Origin: an uncultured bacterium
Lineage (GTDB): Bacteria > Patescibacteriota > Minisyncoccia > Phycocordibacterales > UBA5272
DNA: 35,028 nt
Assembly: GCA_903875555.1 (NCBI GenBank)
Contig: CAIQWN010000031.1
Span: 1-35,028 of the forward strand
Reading direction: 5' to 3'
Positions 27,968-35,028 of the stretch are shown piece by piece. A program made the translations under genes and the position numbers. Within the stretch, counting starts at the first letter, position 1, and each line of letters starts with the position of its first letter. The notes below the pieces were generated by a model. That model worked only from the letters and a program-made list of their open reading frames with translations. It was not told the DNA's origin and ran no database searches.

Positions 27968-30900
27968 ATGAAAATAAAAAGAGGGAATAAACTATATAAA
28001 TATATGAAATTTTTACAAAAAATATTAGATACAAATTATGATACGCAAACAGGTGGTGTTATTCATAAAAAGGTAAAACATTTACTTCTAGATATATTTG
28101 TAATTGGTGCAGTTTTGTTTGGTATAATTTCTTCTTTTTATGTAGCGAGTGCGGCGACGTTTACTTGGGTGCAAAATGATTGGTCAGGAGGAATTTCTAC
28201 GGCGACATCAACTGACCCAACAAACAGAACTGGATGGACGAAATATTCAGCAACATCATCAACTTCAGTTCTTGCGAGCGCAAGCGGAGTGAGTTTAGCG
28301 GCGACAAGTAAATCAATTACAAAATTAAATGGAGGGACACTTCTTGTTCCACTTGCTACTCCAACCGTCTCAGGTGGAAGTGGTGGCATTGCTGTATCTA
28401 ATGTTGGTGTTTCCTCAGTGTATGCGGTAAGTAATACGCTTCTTTATATGTTTTCTCGCGATACAAGTACAGGGGCTCTTACCGCCCTCGCTACACCGAC
28501 CATCGGTATAGGAAACTCCTCGGAAGCTATTGATATTTCCCCAGATGGTAAACATGTTTATGTAGCTGCTTATTCTTCCGGCTACATAAACATGTTTTCT
28601 CGCGATACAAGTACAGGGGCTCTTACCGCCCTCCCTACACCGACTATCACTTCAGCTACTCCACGTGGAATAGTCGTTTCTCCAGATGGTAAGCATGTCT
28701 ATACAACCAATTCAGTAAATGGCACTGTTTCTATGTATTCTCGCAATACAACCACAGGTGCTCTTACCGCCCTAGCTACACCGACTATTGCAGCAGGAAC
28801 GTATCCTTTTGGTTTAGCTATTTCCCCAGATGGTTCTTCTGTGTATGCGGCAAATAATACTTCAGGCACTGTTTCTATGTATTCTCGCAATACAACCACA
28901 GGTGCTCTTACCGCCCTCGCTACACCGACTATTGCAGTTGGGGGTAATGCTAATCAGGTAACAGTATCTCCAGATAGTAATTATGTGTATGTGTCCAATA
29001 ATGTTAATAATACTATTGCTATGTTTTCTCGCGATACAAGTACAGGGGCTCTTACCGCCCTCGCTACACCGACTATAAATGGAGTAGGATTAGTAAGTGG
29101 TTTGAAAATTTCTCCAGATGGTACTTCAATGTATGTCACAACTAACACTAACGGTATTTTAATGTATGAACGTAATATATCAACTGGTTTACTTACTGCT
29201 TTTACTCCAGCAACTATCTCCGCAGGTACAGGGCCTTATAGAGTGGCTATTTCCCCAGATGGTGCTTTTGTATATGTAGCAAATAATACTTCAAATAATG
29301 TATCTATGTATAGGCGTGGCGGTTTTGAAGCTGGTACGAATTCATCGACAGTGGTGACAGGGAGTGGGATTGGGGCGAGTGTGGCTTTGATACCAAATTC
29401 TTTGGCGACAGGTGGTGCAACAACGACATCTGGTGCGTATATGATTCATACTTTTACAAGCACAAGTACAACAAGTTCTTTTATACCAAGTCAGACTATT
29501 TCTAATCTAGATTATCTTATAGTTGGTGGAGGTGGAGCAGGCGGTGGAGCATCGGCCGGTACATATTCTTCAGCTGGTGGTGGAGGTGGTGGAATGGCTA
29601 CAGGAACAATAAGTTCTTTATCTTCGGGTACTTATACTATTACAGTTGGTGCGGGTGGTTTAGGTGTGGTTAATGGTTCCGGAAACAGAGGAGCAACAAG
29701 TAGTATTTCTGGACCTTCAACACTTATTGAGGCTCCTGGCGGAGGAGGAGGAGGAGGAACAAATATGGCTGGTGGTAATGGTGCTTCTGGTGGAGGTAGT
29801 TCGGGTACTAATGCTACCTATGGTGTTGCTTATACTTTAACTCCAATGCAGGGTAGAAATGGCGGAGCAGGTAACTCAACTACATGTAGTAATGGTGGAG
29901 GTGGAGGTGGGGCTGGTGGTGTTGGCGCTGCTGGTGCCTGTCTTGTTTGGGTTAATACGACTACCGGTGGTTACGGTGGACCAGGTTTATCGTCTTCAAT
30001 TTCTGGGTCTGCTATGTTTTATTCTGCTGGAGGAGGAGGAATGTCATCTAGCAGTGGTTATTCTGGTGGTTCTAGTATTGGTGGAGGTAGAAACGGTGTA
30101 CAAGCTACTAATTATACAGGAGCTGGTGGTGGTGGTCTTGGTGGAGCTTCTGCGATTGCTGGTGGTTACGGTGGTTCTGGTATAGTAATTGTGAGATATC
30201 CTTCGTATACTTCCGGCGTATTTTCTTCAGCGGTTATTAACCTTGGTGGTAAATCAGGTTTTTCTGGTAAGAATCTTAATTTCACTTCGGTTACAACAGG
30301 TGCACAAAGTTCTTGTGCTTCTGGGACAGGTGTAGGGTGTGCGATAAGAATACAAATTGCGACGTCGACAAGTGTTAGTGGTCCGTGGAATTATTTTGGA
30401 ACTGATGGAACAAGTGGTTCATATTTTACAGCGAGCGGAGATGCAATTCCATCAGCTGCTAATGGTGCCCAGTATATTAGATATCAAGCATATTTACACT
30501 CTGACTCTCCAACTGTTACTCCAACATTAAATGATATCACCATTAATTACGCACAATATGTAGCAAGTGGCGATCTTACATCATCAGTATACGATTCTGG
30601 TTCTGCTTCAAATCTAATTAATGATATTTGGTGGACTGCGACAGGTGTCGATGGTGTATATCCTGTTGCTGACGAAGGGGTAGGGTTTCAAATTCGTTCA
30701 TCTCCAGATGGTGCTACTTGGAGTAATTGGTGTGGGTCTGCAGACACAGGTTCTACTTGTACTGGAACAAATTACTTTACCGCAAGTGGTGGAACTGGCG
30801 GACTACCTACAACCCACCCACTTCGTTCGGGTGGTAACGACAGATATTTCCAATATAAAGCTTTTCTAACTTCCGGTGGAGATATAACACCAACGATTAC

Positions 30901-33900
30901 TAATGTGACTGTGCAGTATGTAGTGAATGCTAATCCAGTGTTTGATACAAGTTATGGAACAGGTGGAGTAAGTGTAGCTGAGGCAACAACAACTCAAGCA
31001 AACACCGGCAAAGTAGTGTTTAGTTATTCTGTGAAAGATCCAGACACAACCTCAGGAACAGTTATCAATGGGTATATAAAACCAAGTTTCAAGTACTCTT
31101 TAGATGGGACAACTAATTGGACAGCGATAGATCCTACAAAAATTACATATTCACCAACAGTAACGAATACAACAGGTGGAACACAAGCATCTTGTGGTAG
31201 TAACTGTTTTGGGACATATCAAGGAAATGTTACTAATGCAGTAGATAATAGTATATCGAGAACTTATACAATGTTTTGGGATGCAAAAGGTCAACTTGGG
31301 TCTGCGATAGACGTACCATCAGCAAAAATTGCTTTGACTATCGACGATTTGGAAGCGGCGAATAATCAAGCGGTCGCTACAAGTACTTCATTTATTTTGG
31401 ATACTACGCCACCTCTTGTTTCTTTCAAATTAGACGATTCAGATGATGAGATTACATTTAACGCTACAGACACACAACAGATTTATTCTTATAATATTTC
31501 AAACAATTCTGATTTTTCAACTCCAACAAGTGGGTCACCAGTAGGTAACGTAATATCACTTGTAGATTTTCCATGGACAACATTTGTTTATGGGACAAAT
31601 TCAATAGTTGCGTATTCTAGGGTACAAGATATTTTTGGAAATAATTCTACAACAACATCGGCCGCACCTTACTTCATTTCAGCAGGATCGATGTCTATAA
31701 CTGACTTGTCAAATTCAAAAACAAATCAGTACAGAGAGTTCCTTGCTTGGCCTTTGTTTACGGAAGATACAGGTGTAAGTTTTTCTGGTGGAGCAGGTGG
31801 TAAATATGAATTATGGCGTTCAACAGATGGTATAACTTATACTTTGCAAACAACAATAACTAATTCAACAACAAACTATTATACTGATTCGTCAGTTGTT
31901 AAAGGAACAACTTATTATTATAAAATGCGTATGGTGGATTCTAATGGAGATATTTCGAATTGGTCTAATATAGTTAATGATGTGGCTGATGGTCAAGGAG
32001 GAACTGATACCATACCACCAACAATCTCAAATGTGCAGGCAACAAGTAGTAATAATACACAAGAAACTATTACATTTGATACGGATGAATTATCAAGTTC
32101 AGGAGTGGTTTATGGAAAAGACACAAATTATGGAAGCAGTGTTCCGAATCAGTCATATGTGAAGTCTGGTGTTAATGGACACTCTGTAACTATTGGAACT
32201 ATCACAGCACTTGAACCAAATACAACATACCATTATAAAGTTTCCGCAACTGACGTTATGGGTAACACAGGAACAAGTGGTGATTATACATTCACAACAC
32301 TCGGTGGTCCAATTGTTTCAAATGTATCAAGTGACACCACAGATCCTTCCGGAACAGTTGCTTTGGTTACTTGGAATACAAACACACTCTCGAACTCTAT
32401 CGTTAAATATGGACAAGATTCGACACTGGCAGTTTATGCACAAGCAACAGGAATTGATACTTCGACTACATCACACAGTGTTTTGATAACAGGACTTAAC
32501 ACAAACACAAAATACTTTTTCTCAGTATCTTCTTCTGATGCACAAAATAATATAACAGTGAGTGATAATCTAGGAGGAAATAAATATTCTTTCCAAACAG
32601 GGTCTGATGCAAATCCTCCAATTATTTCTAGTGCTACTTCTTCAGTGGTGGCTCCAACTTTTGCAATTATCACTTGGGTTACTGATAAGGTTGCAGATTC
32701 TGAAGTGAGATATGGAACAACTCCAGGTGTGTATACAAAAACTTATACAAAAGGCACACCAACCATATTACATAGTTTGCTTTTGTCAGAAGATACACTT
32801 AGTTCAGGTGGTTCAAGTAATGCTCTGGCAACTTCAACTCAATATTATTATGTGGTTAAATCAACATCTGCTAATAATCTTTCTACAACAACAAATGAAT
32901 TAACATTCAAAACACCGAATGATTCAACGGCTGCATTACAAGGTCAAATTGCTGATTTGCAAGCACAAGCTGCGGCAGGTTCAGGTTCTCTATTAAAGCA
33001 GATAGGAAGTTTGTCGAGTCTTCTTTCAGGTAGTGGAAACGGAAATGGAAATGGAAACAGTAATGATTTTCTTGATAAAACAAAGCCAATAATTAGTGAT
33101 ATTAAAGTTGACAAAATAACATCTTACGGAGCAGAAATATCATTTACTACAAGCAAGGATACAAGAGGACTTGTAGAGTATGGAACAGATAGTAAATATG
33201 GTGTAAATACAGGGGATAAAATATTTACTAAAACACACACGATTGTTCTTAAAGGTTTAATACTCGGAACAGAATATCATTTTGCAGTTGATGTTATAGA
33301 CAATTCAGGAAATATTACAAATTCTGAAGATCAAACATTTAAAACAACATTCATCGCAGAAGATTTAGGGGCTCTTGCTAGTCTTGGAAACACATTTAAT
33401 TCCGTTCAAGATAAACTTGAGAGTTTGATTACCTCAGCTCTTCCATCACTTAATCCACCATTTATTTCTAAACCAGAAATAATTAACGCAGAACAAACTA
33501 CAGCCGAAGTTGATTTTACAACAAATGTGAAAGCTTATGGCAGTGTTCAATACGCAACTGAAGAAGAATGGAGTAAAGAACAAAAGTATACAGGAGAAAT
33601 GGCAGATACAGATAACAAAGTTACTGATCATAAATTTAATTTAACTAATTTGAAAGCTGGAAGTAAATATCATTACTCTGTGCATTCATATGTATTTAAT
33701 CAAGCTTTAGCAAAAACAGACGACGCAACATTCTTAACAAAAGCAGGAGATGTAGAAGCAAGAATATCTGAAAGAAAGAAGGATTCATTTAGAGTTGTTT
33801 GGACAACAGATAAACCAACTTCATCAATTGTGGAATATAAAAAATCAGGAGGAACTTCTGCAGAAAGAAAAACTGACTTAACATTAAATACTTACCATGA

Positions 33901-34408
33901 TGTATTGGTTGATAAAGTTACACCAAACACAACTTATTTAGTGAAAGCTTATGGTGATGATGCAAATGAGAATAGAATTTCTGCTAAGACTGAACTTACA
34001 GTAACAACAAGTCAAGATGTAACACCACCAACAATTTCTAACTTCAAAATTGAAAGTACACTTGTTCCAGGAAGAGCAGACAAAATTCAAACTCTAATTT
34101 CTTGGAAAACAGATGAACCAGCAACGACTGCTGTTTACTACGGAGAAGGTTCAGGATCATCAAAAGATGTTCTCCCAAATAAACAAGAGGATACTTCAAC
34201 ACTAACAACAAATCACACAATGATTATTACTAACTTGAAACCTGGCGCCATCTATCGTTTACAAGTTGCTTCAAAAGATGATGCAGAAAATGAAGCTAAG
34301 ACACCAATGAGAACGATTATTACTCCAAAGCAAAGTGAGTCAATCGTAGATGTGATATTCTCGAACTTTGATTCTACTTTCCAGTTTATGAATAACATCA
34401 AACGATAA
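27968..34408 (+). CDS. Giant mosaic surface protein: TM/signal, lactonase-like beta-propeller, glycine-rich domain, multiple FN3/PAP-like domains
   Basis: 2146 aa; repeated ISPDGKHVYVA...MFSRDTSTGALTALATPTI; GGGGAGGGASAG...IVIVRYP; repeated ITGLNTNTKYFFSVSSSDAQNN-type FN3 ends. Confidence 0.9.
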   Translation: MKIKRGNKLYKYMKFLQKILDTNYDTQTGGVIHKKVKHLLLDIFVIGAVLFGIISSFYVASAATFTWVQNDWSGGISTATSTDPTNRTGWTKYSATSSTSVLASASGVSLAATSKSITKLNGGTLLVPLATPTVSGGSGGIAVSNVGVSSVYAVSNTLLYMFSRDTSTGALTALATPTIGIGNSSEAIDISPDGKHVYVAAYSSGYINMFSRDTSTGALTALPTPTITSATPRGIVVSPDGKHVYTTNSVNGTVSMYSRNTTTGALTALATPTIAAGTYPFGLAISPDGSSVYAANNTSGTVSMYSRNTTTGALTALATPTIAVGGNANQVTVSPDSNYVYVSNNVNNTIAMFSRDTSTGALTALATPTINGVGLVSGLKISPDGTSMYVTTNTNGILMYERNISTGLLTAFTPATISAGTGPYRVAISPDGAFVYVANNTSNNVSMYRRGGFEAGTNSSTVVTGSGIGASVALIPNSLATGGATTTSGAYMIHTFTSTSTTSSFIPSQTISNLDYLIVGGGGAGGGASAGTYSSAGGGGGGMATGTISSLSSGTYTITVGAGGLGVVNGSGNRGATSSISGPSTLIEAPGGGGGGGTNMAGGNGASGGGSSGTNATYGVAYTLTPMQGRNGGAGNSTTCSNGGGGGGAGGVGAAGACLVWVNTTTGGYGGPGLSSSISGSAMFYSAGGGGMSSSSGYSGGSSIGGGRNGVQATNYTGAGGGGLGGASAIAGGYGGSGIVIVRYPSYTSGVFSSAVINLGGKSGFSGKNLNFTSVTTGAQSSCASGTGVGCAIRIQIATSTSVSGPWNYFGTDGTSGSYFTASGDAIPSAANGAQYIRYQAYLHSDSPTVTPTLNDITINYAQYVASGDLTSSVYDSGSASNLINDIWWTATGVDGVYPVADEGVGFQIRSSPDGATWSNWCGSADTGSTCTGTNYFTASGGTGGLPTTHPLRSGGNDRYFQYKAFLTSGGDITPTITNVTVQYVVNANPVFDTSYGTGGVSVAEATTTQANTGKVVFSYSVKDPDTTSGTVINGYIKPSFKYSLDGTTNWTAIDPTKITYSPTVTNTTGGTQASCGSNCFGTYQGNVTNAVDNSISRTYTMFWDAKGQLGSAIDVPSAKIALTIDDLEAANNQAVATSTSFILDTTPPLVSFKLDDSDDEITFNATDTQQIYSYNISNNSDFSTPTSGSPVGNVISLVDFPWTTFVYGTNSIVAYSRVQDIFGNNSTTTSAAPYFISAGSMSITDLSNSKTNQYREFLAWPLFTEDTGVSFSGGAGGKYELWRSTDGITYTLQTTITNSTTNYYTDSSVVKGTTYYYKMRMVDSNGDISNWSNIVNDVADGQGGTDTIPPTISNVQATSSNNTQETITFDTDELSSSGVVYGKDTNYGSSVPNQSYVKSGVNGHSVTIGTITALEPNTTYHYKVSATDVMGNTGTSGDYTFTTLGGPIVSNVSSDTTDPSGTVALVTWNTNTLSNSIVKYGQDSTLAVYAQATGIDTSTTSHSVLITGLNTNTKYFFSVSSSDAQNNITVSDNLGGNKYSFQTGSDANPPIISSATSSVVAPTFAIITWVTDKVADSEVRYGTTPGVYTKTYTKGTPTILHSLLLSEDTLSSGGSSNALATSTQYYYVVKSTSANNLSTTTNELTFKTPNDSTAALQGQIADLQAQAAAGSGSLLKQIGSLSSLLSGSGNGNGNGNSNDFLDKTKPIISDIKVDKITSYGAEISFTTSKDTRGLVEYGTDSKYGVNTGDKIFTKTHTIVLKGLILGTEYHFAVDVIDNSGNITNSEDQTFKTTFIAEDLGALASLGNTFNSVQDKLESLITSALPSLNPPFISKPEIINAEQTTAEVDFTTNVKAYGSVQYATEEEWSKEQKYTGEMADTDNKVTDHKFNLTNLKAGSKYHYSVHSYVFNQALAKTDDATFLTKAGDVEARISERKKDSFRVVWTTDKPTSSIVEYKKSGGTSAERKTDLTLNTYHDVLVDKVTPNTTYLVKAYGDDANENRISAKTELTVTTSQDVTPPTISNFKIESTLVPGRADKIQTLISWKTDEPATTAVYYGEGSGSSKDVLPNKQEDTSTLTTNHTMIITNLKPGAIYRLQVASKDDAENEAKTPMRTIITPKQSESIVDVIFSNFDSTFQFMNNIKR

Positions 34409-34528
34409 ATCATAAATTGCGAAATTACTTCGTCGCTACAAAATTTTACTCTGTCGAAGTAGTGTTATCTACATCTCTCTCGTAAAATTTTTAGGCTCCT
34501 TGTACTTTCATCAATTTCTGATTTAACG

Positions 34529-34603
34529 AGATAAAAATTTTATTTCATACTTACAGTACTGCAATTTCAAAAGATTGATTACAATCTAAGAAATTGGGAG
34601 TCT
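34529..34603. repeat. 75-bp direct repeat, copy 1
   Basis: Identical to 34714-34788. Confidence 0.9.
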
Positions 34604-34713
34604 ACTGCGTTACAGAAAATTTTTCTCCAGCGAAGTACTATTCGTACGTCTTGGTCAAAAAATTTCTATACTCCTAGTATCTAAAACAAAATTTGTTATC
34701 TTTTAAAAACGTT

Positions 34714-34788
34714 AGATAAAAATTTTATTTCATACTTACAGTACTGCAATTTCAAAAGATTGATTACAATCTAAGAAATTGGGAGTCT
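34714..34788. repeat. 75-bp direct repeat, copy 2
   Basis: Identical to 34529-34603 (offset 185 bp). Confidence 0.9.
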
Positions 34789-34801
34789 GCTTCGTTAGAA
34801 A

Positions 34802-34842
34802 ACAAAAATATAGGTTCCGCTTTGCGGAACCTATATTTTTGT
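34802..34842. terminator. Intrinsic terminator, 19-bp arms
   Basis: ACAAAAATATAGGTTCCGC-TTT-GCGGAACCTATATTTTTGT. Confidence 0.85.
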
Positions 34843-34892
34843 GATTTTATTTTGCGTTAAACTACAATATATGTCATTCCAGTTTCTCTTTT

Positions 34893-34921
34893 GTCATTCC
34901 CGCGTAGGCGGGAATCCAGGT
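34893..34921. repeat. dRS3-like inverted repeat unit
   Basis: GTCATTCCCGCGTAGGCGGGAATCCAGGT, the same family as 21891-21919. Confidence 0.85.
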
Positions 34922-34922
34922 C

Positions 34923-35028
34923 TTACAATTCATCATACAAATCTTTCCACTCGTAATTATCTTTCTCTATTAACTCTATTTTCCAGTTACGATTCCACTT
35001 TTTTATTTCTTTTTCTTTTTGAATTGCT
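34923..35028 (-). CDS. Second GIY-YIG endonuclease (partial; 5' end beyond window)
   Basis: Minus-strand translation AIQKEKEIKKWNRNWKIELIEKDNYEWKDLYDEL* closely matches the C-terminus of the ORF at 21932-22216. Confidence 0.88.
   Translation of the reverse strand, partial: AIQKEKEIKKWNRNWKIELIEKDNYEWKDLYDEL

Noticed and set aside
28451-29080. Regularly spaced near-identical repeats, CRISPR-like at first glance
   Set aside because: Period is 144 bp, in-frame, and encodes beta-propeller blades; no cas genes nearby.
29859-30185. 108-aa ORF overlapping the glycine-rich segment
   Set aside because: Alternative-frame shadow of GGT/GGA codon runs inside the 2146-aa gene.

Overview
This AT-rich 35 kb chromosomal window looks like a Candidate Phyla Radiation / Parcubacteria-type genome, judging by reduced aaRS architectures, LemA-HtpX, giant FN3 surface proteins and VirB2-like small membrane proteins. 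That placement is inference from gene content; no search was run. Core genes present are gyrA, gyrB, pheS, pheT, murC, murD, thrS (minus strand), lemA, htpX, a TrmH/SpoU methyltransferase, a GT2 glycosyltransferase, tRNA-Thr(TGT) and tRNA-Ser(GGA). Accessory content is an orphan solute-binding protein followed by three small VirB2-like membrane proteins, a 2146-aa mosaic surface protein, a Y1/RAYT transposase with REP-like palindromes, and a GIY-YIG ORF between perfect 29-bp inverted repeats (a second copy is cut by the window end). The most striking signal is that the PheRS beta subunit (pheT) reads through a complete NlpC/P60-like cysteine peptidase domain (about 165 aa) inserted inside its B5 domain. 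The next gene is a C39-like peptidase, followed by murC and murD. Other signals are short repeat-derived in-frame insertions in pheS, murC and trmH, a recurrent -10 box 4-9 nt before start codons (leaderless mRNAs), and several intergenic repeat families.
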